Part shown: piece by piece, positions 23,293-33,404 of the stretch
Position numbering within the stretch: position 1 is the first letter of the stretch
How the letters are laid out: every line of letters starts with the position of its first letter
Notes under the pieces: model-generated
The model's input: only the letters and a program-made list of their open reading frames with translations
Databases searched by the model: none
What the model was told of the DNA's origin: nothing
NCBI GenBank assembly: GCA_947311845.1
Contig: CAMZMU010000027.1
Coordinates: 33,185,723-33,249,722 of the forward strand
DNA: 64,000 nt
Reading direction: 5' to 3'
Source: Poa pratensis
Lineage: Eukaryota; Streptophyta; Magnoliopsida; Poales; Poaceae
Program-made: the position numbers and the translations under genes

Positions 23293-24023
23293 TCAAGTGT
23301 TGTCAAGAGAAGAAGCATCAACATCATAACTTGCTCTAACAATAGAGTCAAAAGGTAACTTCATTCTCTTCCTAGGGAAGTGTTCCATACCTTTCTTGAG
23401 AGGAAATTGGTACCTTATATTACCTTCTTTCATATCAATGATGGCACCAACAGTTCGAAGAAAAGGTCTTCCCAAAACAATAGGACAAGATGCATTGCAT
23501 TCAATATCCATAACAATAAAATCAACGGGGACAAGGTTATTTTTACTGTAATAAAAACATCATTAACTCGCCCCAAAGGTTTCTTCATAGCATTATCAGC
23601 GAGAAAAACATCCAAATAACAATGTTCCAAAGGTGGCAAATCAAGAATATCATAAAGCTTCTTGGGCAAAACGAAACTTGCACCAAGATCACACAAGGCA
23701 TTGCAATAAAAATCATTCACCTTTACCTTAATGATGGGTTCCCAACCATCTTCTAATTTCCTAGGAATAGAAGCTTTAAGTTTCAACTTCTCCTCCCTAG
23801 CTTGCAAAAGAGCATTTGTAATATGCTTTGTAAAAGCCAAATTAATAGTGCTAGCATTGGGACTTCTAGCTAATTTTTGCAAGAACATAATAACTTCAGA
23901 GATGTTACAATCATCAAAATCAAAATCATTATTGTCAATGGTGGTGGAACCATTGTCTCCAATAGTTTGAAAAATTTCAGCACTTTTATCAGAAAAAGTT
24001 TCAGCAGTTTTAGGCAATTTCAA
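23293..24023 (-). pseudogene. Retropepsin-like protease region of the Athila-like element
   Basis: The frame 23430-24023 (minus) runs on from gag in another frame. It contains CDLGASFVLPKKLYD, where DLGAS matches the DTGAS active site of aspartic retropepsins. A single-base shift at about 23530 moves the C-terminal part into 23293-23511 (ASCPIVLGRPFLRT, a retropepsin flap and ILGR-like motif). It ends at TGA near 23293 with no polymerase after it. The single shift in an otherwise clean copy means either one mutation or dispensability of the protein in this family. Confidence 0.75.
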
Positions 24024-25381
24024 ACGCTTGCAGAAGTAGTAGAGACATTACCAACACCAATAACATTACCATCAATAGTAGGAGGTTTACTAGCATGTGA
24101 AACATTAGCATTACTAGTGGTGGTGATAGTACAAACTCTAACTATACTATTCTCTTTTTCAAGTTCTTCCTCTTTTTCCCACCTAGCATGCAATTCAGCC
24201 AACATCCTAATATTATTATCAATTCGAACTTGGATGGCATTTGCTGTAGCAAATGACTTAGTATCTTTAACTTCATTAGGCATAACTTTCAGTTTTAGAA
24301 TTTCAACATCATGAGCAAGACTATCAACTTTAGAGACAAGATCATCAATTTTTTCAAACTTTTCCTCAACAGTTTTATTGAAAGCTTTTTGTGTGCTAAT
24401 AAATTCTTTAAGCATAGCTTCAAGATCAGAGGACACACTTCTATTGTTGCTGTAGGAATTACCATAAGAATTGCCATAACCATTTGAAGGATAAGGCTTA
24501 TAATTGTTGCTACCAAAATTATTCCTATAAGCATTGTTGTTGAAGTTGTTGTTTTTAATGAAGTTTACATCAACATGCTCTTCTTGAGCAACCAATGAAG
24601 CTAAAGGAACATTATTAGGATCAACATGAGATCTACCATTCACAAGCATAGACATAATAGCATCAATCTTATCACTCAAAGAGGAGGTTTCTTCAACAGA
24701 ATTTACCTTCTTACCTTGAGGAGCTCTTTCGGTGTGCCATTCGGAATAGTTGATCATCATATCATCAAGTAGCTTTGTTGCTGCACCTAAAGTGATGGAC
24801 ATAAAGGTTCCTCCAGAGGCTGAATCCAATAAGTTCCTTGAGGAAAAATTTAATCCTGCATAAAAGGTTTGGATGATCATCCAAGTAGTCAGTCCATGAG
24901 TGGGACAATTCTTCACCAAAGATTTCATTCTTTCCCAAGCTTGAGCAACATGTTCATTATCAAGTTGTTTAAAATTCATAATGCTACTTCTCAAGGATAT
25001 AATCTTAGCAGGAGGATAATATTTCCCTATGAAAGCATCTTTGCATTTTGTCCAAGAATTAATACTATTTCTAGGCAAAGAAAGCAACCATTCTTTAGCT
25101 CTTCCTCTCAAGGAGAAAGGAAAAAGTTTCAGTTTTATAATATCCCCATCCATATCCTTATACTTTTGCATTTCACAAAGTTCAACAAAGTTATTAAGAT
25201 GGGCAGCAGCATCATCAGTACTAACACCAGAAAATTGCTCTTTCATAACAAGATTTAATAGAGCAGGTTTAATTTCATAAAATTCTGCTGTAGAAGCAGG
25301 TGGAGCAATAGGAGTGCATATGAAATCATTGTTGTTTGTGCTAGTGAAGTCACACAACTTAGTGTTCTCAGGAGTACTCAT
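24020..25381 (-). CDS. Gag of the Athila-like element (453 aa)
   Basis: This is an intact frame starting at the ATG at 25381; an upstream in-frame ATG at 25447 is less likely. The capsid-type retrotransposon gag domain lies at about residues 60-200, with the motifs KLKLFPFSLRGRAKEWL, CKDAFIGKYYPP and QAWERMKSLVKNCP. An Asn/Tyr/Gly-rich linker (about residues 290-325) and a coiled-coil follow at about 330-400. No CCHC zinc knuckle is seen. Gag forms the particle that packages element RNA. Its intact state fits a recent insertion. Confidence 0.85.
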   Translation of the reverse strand: MSTPENTKLCDFTSTNNNDFICTPIAPPASTAEFYEIKPALLNLVMKEQFSGVSTDDAAAHLNNFVELCEMQKYKDMDGDIIKLKLFPFSLRGRAKEWLLSLPRNSINSWTKCKDAFIGKYYPPAKIISLRSSIMNFKQLDNEHVAQAWERMKSLVKNCPTHGLTTWMIIQTFYAGLNFSSRNLLDSASGGTFMSITLGAATKLLDDMMINYSEWHTERAPQGKKVNSVEETSSLSDKIDAIMSMLVNGRSHVDPNNVPLASLVAQEEHVDVNFIKNNNFNNNAYRNNFGSNNYKPYPSNGYGNSYGNSYSNNRSVSSDLEAMLKEFISTQKAFNKTVEEKFEKIDDLVSKVDSLAHDVEILKLKVMPNEVKDTKSFATANAIQVRIDNNIRMLAELHARWEKEEELEKENSIVRVCTITTTSNANVSHASKPPTIDGNVIGVGNVSTTSASV

Positions 25382-25539
25382 TTTGAAAAACAAAATAAAC
25401 TGAATTAAACAAGTAACTAATTTTTTTGTGTTTTTGATAAAGAGCAAACAAGACTAAATAAAAATAAACTAAGCAAGACAAATAACAAAGTAAAGAGATT
25501 GGGTGTGAGAGACTCCCCTTGCAGAAGCAATTCGGTTTT

Positions 25540-25556
25540 CCCCGGCAACGGCGCCA
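25540..25556 (-). promoter_or_regulatory. Primer binding site, tRNA-Asp type
   Basis: On the minus strand the sequence is TGGCGCCGTTGCCGGGG, complementary to the 3' end of plant tRNA-Asp. It lies 10 bp inside the 5' LTR border (25567). This primer choice is typical of Athila-lineage elements. Confidence 0.88.
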
Positions 25557-25566
25557 GAAAACGTGT

Positions 25567-27211
25567 TGGTGGCTCTAGTTGACGAGGGAATATCTCCCCG
25601 GCAATAGTGCCAGAAACAATGCTTGTACGTCACACGTCAGTTGGGAACCCCAAGAGGAAGGTATGATGAGTGCAGCAGTAAGTTTTCCCTCAGTATGAAA
25701 CCAAGGTTTAATCGAACCAGTAGGAAAACGAGGTTTGCTTCGAAGGTGTTGGTGAAGGAGTGTAGTGCGGCGCAACACCAGGGATTCCGGTGCCAACGTG
25801 GAACCTGCACAACACAATCAAATTACTTTGCCCCAACTTAACAGTGAGGTTGTCAATCTCACCGGCTTGCTGAAAACAAAGGGTTAAACGTATCGAATGG
25901 AAATGATGTTTGTTTGCATAAAACAGTAGAGAACAATGATTGCAGTAGATTGTATTTCAGATGTAAAAGAATGGACCGGGGTCCACAGTTCACTAGTGGT
26001 GTCTCTCCAATAAGATAACTAACATGCTGGGTAAACAAATTACAGCTGGGCAATTGACAATTGATAAGTGCATATAACATGCATGTGTGAGCTGTGGTGT
26101 CTACTATGAGATTCATTTGGGCATTACGACAAAGTACATAGACCGCTATCCAGCATGCATCTATGCCTAAATAGTCCACTTTCCGGTTAACATCCGTACC
26201 CCTTCCAGTATTAAGTTGCAAGCAACAGACAATTGCATTAAGTAATGTGCGTAATGTAAACAATACATTCATCCTTGAATAAAGCATTGCTGTTTTACCC
26301 CTAGTGGCAACAACACATCTACAACCTTAGAACTTGCTGTCACTATCCCAGGTTAAATAGAGGTTGAACCCAACTATCATGCATAAATACCCCCTCTTGG
26401 AGTTACAAGTATTCACTTGGCCAAGGCTTCAACAAGTAACGGAGAGCATGCAAGATCACAAATGACATAGACATGATAATATAATATTCAGCTCCACATA
26501 GGTATCAATATAAGTCAGATCCCAGCAAACACAACATGTAGCATTACAATAAGATGATCTTGATCATGATAGGCAGCTCACAAGATCTAAACATGATGGC
26601 ACAAGTGGAGAAGACAACCATCTAGCTACTGCTATGGACCCATAGTCCAAGGATGAACTACTCACGCATCACTCCGGAGGCGGGCATGGCGATGTAGAGC
26701 CCTCCGGTGATGATTCCCCTCTCCGGCAGGGTGCCGGGAAGAGCTTCAGAACCCCCCGAGTTAGGGTTGACGACGGCGGCGGCAGCGAATATGTTCTGGA
26801 TGAAAGGCTCGGTGTTTTAGGGTTTTCGCGTCTCGGGGAATAAATAGGCGAAGGGGCGATGTCGGCGGACCCCCGAGGGGCCCAAACCACAGGCGGCGCG
26901 GCTGGGCCCACTGCCGCGCCCCTGGTGGTTTGGCCACCTCGTGGCTCTCTTCGTCTCTCCTTCGGACTCCGTGTACGTGCTGGAAAAATAGGGACTGGCC
27001 TTTTGTTTCGTGCAATTCCGAGAATATTTCCAGAAGTAACTTTCTGAAACCAAAAACAGCAGAAAACAGGGAACTGGCACTGTGGCATCTTGTTAATAGG
27101 TTAGTCCCAGAAAATGCATAAAAGTGATACGAAGTGTATATAAAACATGTAGCAAATGGTATAATATAAGCATGGAACAGCAGAAATTATGGATACGTTG
27201 GAGACGTATCA
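25567..27211 (-). repeat. 5' LTR of the Athila-like element
   Basis: This 1645-bp LTR starts TGATACGTCTCC at 27211 on the minus strand and ends AGAGCCACCA at 25567. The differences from the other copy that I can see are three single-base indels and one two-base change. Confidence 0.93.
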
Positions 27212-27216
27212 ATGGG

Positions 27217-29143
27217 CTTCGGCGGTGGTTGCTGTTGTTGTTGTTGCTGTTGCTGTTGCTGCGGTTGCTGCTGCGGTTGTTGTTGTGGTGGTGGTTGTTG
27301 TGGGTCCGGTGCTACCGAAGTGTCGGCCCACGGAATGTCGGAGTCCGCGGTGGGAGCACCGGAGCCAAGATCTTCGTTGAGAATCACGACCTCGGGAGTG
27401 CTTTGGCCTCCTCCGCGTGTGGCCTCAGAAGCCGGCAGCAATATGACGGAGGGGGTGGGGTGTACCCCGGAGTTAGTTGACCGAGGTACCGTTGGCGGTG
27501 GAATGGGTGAGCGCATAGAAGATGCACTCTAGTTAATTTCAAGGGCGACACTGTATCATGCAAGAAAAAGTATTATTCCGGGGAAAGTTTATCCCGGGAA
27601 AAGGGAGAAAGGGAAACGAGCTTATGTCGGCAAAAAAGTAGCTTACCCTTGAGTAACTGGCAGTGTCTTCTTGGCCCATTTCGGCTTTACAGCTCCTTTC
27701 TTCTGCCGCTTTGCTTTTGTGCCGCTGGATCTGAGGATGTGGAGGTCCCGGCATTTGGGGTACCGGTCTCTGCACGCTTGTGAGATCCGACTTGTTTGCC
27801 CGTGGTGGCAGGGCGTGTACTCGGAGCAGGGCCACCCGGGTTAGCTGTTGCCGAGGGCAATGGTGAGCATAGGCGATGGGACGAGCACCAATTATCTCTA
27901 ACGTTTCACAATCATCATCGTCCGACCAATCTCGGATTGAGGCTCGGGCTCGAGGCTTACCCGAGGTGGGGGCGCCAGCAGCCGGGATTGGCAATTGATC
28001 CTCATCATCTGGGTCATCTACCTCGGTGGCGGCCGGGGCAGGTATATCTTGGCCTCACTTGGCGGAGGGATCCTCTCCATCTTCAGTCTTTTGCCGAGTA
28101 AACCTCTGCAAGCCAGAAGCAATAAAACCGAGTTACTTTACGAGCCAAGTATGGAGCCGACATAAGAATTGTCTCGGCAGAAAAAAGTATGTCGGTGTGA
28201 GTTGCAAGGTTACTTACTTGCTGCGGAAGCCGAGCTCTGTCATGAGGTTCTAGACCCCATTCCCATTCCTCGGTCATCGTCGTGCGGGTAATTGCCTTGA
28301 CACGTCTTCTGACCTCGGATTGGGTCAGCTCATGAGTGCTGGTCCGAGTTGGATCATACTTGCCACTCATGTGGCAAATCTTGTGAAACCGGTCTTGGAG
28401 GGGAGACTCGGCGGCTGACGAAGGTCCTCAAGAGATCATCGCTCTATAGTCCTGCCCCCACGAGCTCCTCGACGACCTTATGAATTTGGTTGATCTCGAG
28501 GTTCATCTCCTTCGGGTTGAGTGACCAGTTAAACTGCTCAGAGGGGGTGCCGATGCTAAATATCGATAAGTTGAGGAGGTCGACATGGTCTGGGCTCTTT
28601 GCATAGAAGAAGGTGCGCTGCCACTTCCGGCAGGACTCCAGGCCTCAAATCTTCGGAAAGATGGAGTACTTCCGAGGTATAATGGCGGTAGCACCACATG
28701 GGGTCATCTCCTTGGGGAAATTCTTGTTTTCCGGATCCGGACACTTTGCTTCCGGAGTTGGAAATACTTGGCCGAAAACTCAACAGTGGGCCAGAGTCCG
28801 AGGTATCCCTCGGTGAAAGAGACGCACGCAGAGAGCGTGGTGATGGCGTTGGCGGGAAGGTGATGGGGTTGAAGATGGAACCGATCCAAGAAAGATCGGA
28901 AGAACTGGCTAGCCGGGAGTCCAAAGACGCACTCGAAGTGCGCGACGAAGACCACGCGCTCGCCAGATTTCAGCTTCGGCTCGGCCTCTGTGCCGAGAAC
29001 CTGGCATTTCACTTGTGCTAGAATTCGCTTGGTCTGGACCAGCCAGTCTATCTCAGCCTGAGTTACGTCGGAGCCTTCCCACCCGGCAAGCTCACCCTCT
29101 TCGACGGCATCCTCGGCAAGGTCCGGGGTATGGCTGGATGACA
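27217..29143 (-). pseudogene. Antisense extra ORF of the Tat element, N-terminal part (Transposase_28-like)
   Basis: The frame starts at 29143 (MSSSHTPDLAEDAVEEGEL) and runs to about 28704. It contains the conserved grass motifs FFRSFLDRFHLQPHHLPANA and GYLGLWPTVEFSAKYF of the so-called putative gypsy-type transposon (Transposase_28) domain. Further blocks follow in other frames: RRRVKAITRT with EEWEWGLEP at about 28260-28320, a Ser/Asp-rich part at 27900-28000, and a Pro/Gln-rich part at 27220-27300. Gaps between blocks carry GT-AG-like borders, so introns are possible. The nested element cuts it at 27216. Antisense ORFs between pol and 3' LTR are known from Tat elements; function unknown. 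Confidence 0.72.
27226..27302 (-). repeat. Polyglutamine/proline-coding CAG/CAA microsatellite
   Basis: The plus strand shows a run of ttg, ctg and cgg triplets. On the minus strand it codes for about 20 Gln interspersed with Pro in the antisense ORF. Such tracts vary in length between copies. Confidence 0.7.
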
Positions 29144-30422
29144 TCTCGGAAGGTATCTGCAAAAGAGGGACAGGTTGAACCGAAATAAGTATCTCGGAAT
29201 ATTTGGGCAACAGAGGAAAGTGCATAAGTGGCGGGAAACACAAATCTGTGAATAAGTGTTTGGCGGAAAGATCTACGGAGAAGGATAAATAGAGGATAAA
29301 TGCAAGATTTATAAGTTGAGACCTAGGAGAATCTACGGAGGAAATATTGCAAGGATGGTAAGAAGCACAATGGAGAAGATCTAGAGGGAATCTAAGCAAC
29401 TGAGTTCAATAGCATCTGCGGAGAGGAGGAGCAAATTCTGCGGAGAGGAGGAGCAAATTCATCGGAGAAGAGGAACGTGTTCATCGAGAAGAGGAACGTG
29501 TTCATCGGAGAGGATGAACACGTTCATCGGCAATGTCAAGGGCAAGAATCTTACCGGAGTTACGACGGCGATGCGAGGCGAATATGAGCGGGGCGTGATG
29601 GAGTTGAGCTTGTCCGGTGGCAGCGCAAGGTGCTTCGGTGGGCGGTGTCTTGCGAAATCCGGCGTCGTGCGGTGGCGTAGTGCACTGTGCGGCGGCGGCG
29701 ATGGTGCAGAGGAGCGAGAGAAGAGCAGAGGACGGCGAAGAAGAGGGTATGGGTTGCCCCGCTCCCCTATTTATGGGGGCAAGGGCGTGCGGTTAGTGTT
29801 TTCACCGCGTGCGGTTCCCGTAACTGCTGCGCGGATTAACCGCGCACTATCTGCACGGTTGTGATAATCGCCGCCGCACGATCGGCCACATCGTGGGCCA
29901 CAAGGTGGTAACCGCTTGCGGCGCAGTTCGTGGCGCAGTAACTGGCGTGGAAATCGAGGCGTCGCGCTGCGGTCAAACGCACTCAAGTGCCCATGCGACG
30001 TGACAGCGCGTGACGTGGGCGGCGTGCGTGTAGAGACATGTCTGTCCGCGCACAGGAACCGAGGCAGCGCGCAACGTCTCTCTGCCACGTGCCGTGGAGA
30101 TATCTTTGGAGAGATTGTGGGAATCTTTTTGTGTCAGAAAGACCGGCACAAGGGCTCATCTCGAAGGTTGTGGGAAGTTTCGTCCTTGAAGCTTGAGATG
30201 AGCCGACATAAGAATGTCGGATATTTGATCAGGATAAGGCAGTTGTCTTATGTCGGAGAAACCGACAGAGGGGCGGATGTCGGAATCAGTTGGAGAGGTT
30301 ATTAGCGCTTTACGGTTGAACCGACATAGATATGTCGGATGCTTGGTGTGGTTGTTTCGTTGATTAAACCTGCTGTGGCCCTTCATCCAAGGCTGCAGGA
30401 CCGCACCAGCTTCGGGGACTAA
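29144..30422. other. Non-coding region before the 3' LTR of the Tat element
   Basis: This region contains short repeats at 29425-29525 (gaggaacgtgttcatcg, gcggagaggaggagcaaattc). The GC-rich part at 29540-29850 resembles a promoter and first exon for the antisense ORF (minus strand, TATA-like ataaatag at about 29764-29771). A weak polypurine tract (ttcggggactaa, 30411-30422) abuts the 3' LTR. Confidence 0.5.
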
Positions 30423-31439
30423 TGTCGGGGGGCTACCCCCGGGTAGGGTCATGTTGTGGTATAAGCAAGGTCCCAGGTGTGGGCTGGGTTACAGTAAAAG
30501 CCGGCATACCTGTACCGCAGAGGTGACCGGGGTATGAAGTTGGTGCAAACCGACATAGGAGAACCGAGGTAACCCGGGCCAGAAGGGACCGAGGTACCAT
30601 GCCGGTGCGAGCCGGCATATGTTGACCGAGACATGGGATCCGAGATAAGTAATCCGAGATGCCATAACCGACATATGTATGTCGGTATTTTGAGTGTTTT
30701 CTTATGTGCAGGGAAGGTTATTCAGGAAAGGGAATCCGGCATATCCATGCCGGGTTAACGCAATGAGGTACCTTGTGTCGGCTGGAGTCAATGCTCCTGT
30801 CATGTCCCGTCTGGCACGGGAGCGCCTGACACGGAAGCACCTGACATGGGAGCGTGCAGGAGGAGCGAGGGGACAGGTCTCCCCTAATCGCTGACCTCGG
30901 GACATCCGGGTTAAAGGCTACGAGATAGGCGTGGGCGTGCCCTGTCCTGTCCCTGGCAGCGGGTACATTCTAGCTGTGCCGTAGCGCTGCAGGGGATGGT
31001 CATGTCACGTCCTGTCTCTGACAGATAACATCATGACATATCTGTGGCATGGCTACAGTGCACTGCGAGGGGCACTTCCGTAACTCGGTTTAGCCTATAA
31101 GTAGGGCTTCACCCCCTCCTGCGTGAGGGACAGCTGGAGGATACCCTAAGACTTATTTCCCCCCGTAGCTTCATATTCTTCTTTGTGTTCATCCTCATTG
31201 TTGAGGCACACAGCTCGAGGAGCAACCTTGTATTTGTGATACCTCAGTATAGAGAGAGAGGCAGGCAGGAGTAGGGGCTTTACCTCCTCATGAGGGCCCT
31301 GAACCTGGGTAGATCTTGGTGTGCTTGTATGTTCTTTTGTGTGTGCTTCTTGGCGCGCTAGCCCTCTCCCGGATCCACCAGCGTCCATTGGCCCCAACTC
31401 AAGCCATCTCATGGCATCTGCCGTGATACCACCACGACA
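30423..31439 (+). repeat. 3' LTR of the Tat element
   Basis: This 1017-bp copy of the LTR starts tgtcggggggctacc and ends ccacgaca. The TATA-like ctataagtag lies at 31095-31104. It differs from the 5' LTR at about 19 positions by eye. The target duplication tagcg follows at 31440-31444. Confidence 0.93.
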
Positions 31440-31444
31440 TAGCG

Positions 31445-31930
31445 TCTACAGAAACAGAAATGACATCTCGTGAGGACGACATGAGTCTACAGAAAGCTCT
31501 CAACTCTACATCTTAGTCGAGCGGCCCGGGCCATTTCCTAGATTTGAGTTTGTTCTTCTTTTTTTTTGGAAAATATAAATACTTGTGACAGTTTTATATT
31601 TAATACAATAAAAAATGGTCATCAGAAAGTATACATTGTTGTTCATCGAACAATATGCCGCACAAAAAGATTCAGCATGAGCGCTTTATTTTGGCTTCAA
31701 ATTACTGGCGATCGTTGTGTTGCTTTTTTTTGTTGTTGTGAAGGATCCGTTGTGTTGCAGCTTTTTTTTAAGGGGATGTTGCAGATATATTTATACGGAG
31801 TAACTAGAGTAATTCGTGGAATTTCAGCCTCCTCTGAATCAAGTTCGGATGGCCCAAAAGGAAGGACATAGAGCAGCCTGGTTACACATGTAATTGTGGG
31901 CTCAGCAATAAGCAGCCTAAAATGAGATTG
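31445..31930. other. Original upstream flank of the kinase gene, beyond the LTR element
   Basis: This continues the sequence interrupted at 8809. It is AT-rich with T-runs, and no gene is recognised. A possible MITE fragment (ttatacggagtaactag) lies at about 31792-31808. Confidence 0.4.
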
Positions 31931-32199
31931 CTCCGTACCGCGCGCGCGTTTACTAGGCAATCCCTATTTATCGACCAGGTCGATGATAGAGGGTGCCATC
32001 GCACACCTCCGCGTGGATGGGCCGGCCCATTAGACCGCACATGCTTCTTTTGGTTCCGTTTTTTTGCTGTTTCTTTTTCCTTTTTTCTTTCTTCTCTTTC
32101 TTTTTTCCTGATTCTTTTTTGTTTTTATTTTTTTGCCGTTTCTTTTTTCTTTCCTATTTTCAGTTTTCTTATTAGATATTATTTCTTCATTTTGAATTT

Positions 32200-32740
32200 T
32201 TTATTTTTAAAATGTTCAAATTTTAAAATTGTTCATATTTAAAAATTGTTTATGTATTAAAATAGTTCAAAACCAATTTTCGTTCAACTATCTATTTTGT
32301 TCTCTTGTTGAAATGTATAGAAATAGTTACCGTTCAAATACCTTATTTGTTCAACTTTTGAAAATCGTTCAAAAATAATTTTCGTTCAAATATGTTTTTT
32401 CACTTTTCTGAAAATCGTTCAAAAATAATTTTCGATCAAATGCCTATTTTTTCACTTTTTTGAAAACCGTTCAAAAATAATTTCCGTTCAAATACCTATT
32501 TTTTGTTTAATTTTCTGAAAATCGTTCGAAAATAATTTTCGTTCACGGATTTTTCTGTTCGTCTTTTAAAATCGTTTAAAAATAGTTTTCGTTCAAATAC
32601 CTTTTTTTGTTCACTTTTCCAAAACCGTTCAAAAATATATTCATTCAAAGAGTATTTTTTGGTTTAGTTTAAAAAAAATCAAATACAACTTCCGTTCATA
32701 GACTTTGTTTTTTACGTTTTAAAATCGTTCAAAAAAAAAA
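32200..32740. repeat. Degenerate AT-rich tandem repeat (period about 60-70 bp)
   Basis: Units carry cgttcaaaaataattttcgt followed by caaatacctattttttgttc and repeat roughly eight times. The repeat sits inside the TIR element and is non-coding. Confidence 0.75.
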
Positions 32741-32827
32741 CAGAAAAAGAAGTGAAAACAGGAAACTAGACATAATAAAATAGTGCATAAATATATACTA
32801 GCACCAACGGTATACGAACACCAACGG

Positions 32828-32887
32828 TCTAGCAGCCGAGTGGTTGCGCAATCTGGTCGCGTCTGTAGTGGTCGTGAGTTCGAATCC
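32828..32887 (+). other. tRNA-like pol III box A / box B pair inside the TIR element
   Basis: A box-A-like sequence (tctagcagccgagtgg, 32828-32843) and a good box B (gagttcgaatcc, 32876-32887) lie 33 bp apart, as in tRNA genes or SINE heads. Flanks do not form an acceptor stem, so this is not a working tRNA gene. It is a tRNA-derived relic within the right end of the element. Confidence 0.5.
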
Positions 32888-33096
32888 GCTCTATTTTCCT
32901 ACTTTTCTCATTACCAGTAGAATTAGTGGGCCGTCCCAACAAGCGATTAGAGGTGTGCGACGCCTTTTAGCATCGCACGGGTCGATGTATAGGGACTCCC
33001 GTTTACTACGCAGGAAGCTTAAGGCCCAGGTAGCTTCTTGTTAGCGCACCGTGTAGGCTTGCACGCAGCTTGCACCCAAAAAAGCCAACTCCTCTA

Positions 33097-33372
33097 TTTT
33101 TTTTCCAAAACACATTACAACGCAGACACATACACGTAAGCGCACTCACCCCTATGAACATACATGTACCTCCGATTACTGAACCAACGGGTTGAGTCTT
33201 GAGATTGACGAAGTCACCACAGACGCCTCGCTGTCGACGGAAATGTCGCCCCCCACTGAAGAATATTCCGTCTAAATAAGAAACATGAGGCTCAAACATG
33301 GGTTTGAATATGGTGGGCTGGGGTACAACCGCCCTCCTAACCATCATATCACATGCAAGTTCTCGGTGGCTA
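33097..33372 (-). mobile_element. tRNA-derived SINE (Poaceae type)
   Basis: On the minus strand a tRNA-like head (box A ggttaggagggcgg, box B attcaaaccc, about 33300-33347) is followed by a body containing ttccgtcgacagcgaggcg and ggtgacttcgt. The 3' end is an A-run (T8 at 33097-33104). This layout and body match SINEs common in wheat and related grasses, as I remember them. The 5' end and TSD are not certain. Confidence 0.65.
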
Positions 33373-33404
33373 TTGGCTATGCACATTGATGGCACAATCA
33401 TCTC

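Larger units (their letters stand above)
18998..27211 (-). mobile_element. Athila-like Ty3/gypsy LTR retrotransposon, non-autonomous, recently nested
   Basis: The element lies on the minus strand, with its 5' LTR at 25567-27211 and 3' LTR at 18998-20640. It is flanked by the 5-bp TSD atggg (18993-18997 and 27212-27216) inside the antisense ORF of the Tat element. The LTR begins TGATACGTCTCC on the minus strand, as in Triticeae Athila-type families such as Sabrina (from memory). The primer site matches tRNA-Asp, typical of Athila. Only gag and protease can be found; RT, RNase H and integrase are absent, so it must move with proteins from a partner. The LTRs differ by only about four small changes, so insertion was very recent. 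Confidence 0.92.
8810..31439 (+). mobile_element. Tat-lineage Ty3/gypsy LTR retrotransposon with a nested insertion
   Basis: LTRs at 8810-9824 and 30423-31439 start TG and end CA, and the element is flanked by the 5-bp TSD tagcg (8805-8809 and 31440-31444). Total span is 22.6 kb, or about 14.4 kb without the nested element. The order gag, protease, RT, RNase H, second RNase H, integrase, then an antisense ORF is characteristic of the Tat (Grande/Retand-like) lineage. By eye the two LTRs differ at about 19 substitutions plus a few indels over 1015 bp, near 2%, suggesting an insertion well under a few million years old. Many frameshifts and stops in pol show this copy is inactive. Confidence 0.92.
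31935..33022. mobile_element. Non-autonomous TIR element, Mutator-like, about 1.1 kb
   Basis: The ends are imperfect inverted repeats of about 90-100 bp. Left (about 31945-32040) has gtttactaggcaatccctat, tcgcacacctc and gggccggcccatta. Right (about 32925-33018), in reverse complement, has gtaaacgggagtccctat, tcgcacacctc and gacggcccacta. The interior holds a CT/T-rich tract and a degenerate tandem repeat. Long TIRs and no coding sequence fit a MULE-derived element. The exact ends and TSD could not be fixed. Confidence 0.6.

Noticed and set aside
27212..27532. Cys/Gly-rich and Val/Ala-rich plus-strand ORFs
   Set aside because: They are other-frame readings of the CAG/CAA repeat that encodes Gln on the minus strand.
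32828..32900. Possible tRNA gene
   Set aside because: Box A and B are present, but the flanks do not pair into an acceptor stem and no anticodon arm is convincing. Kept only as a tRNA-like relic.
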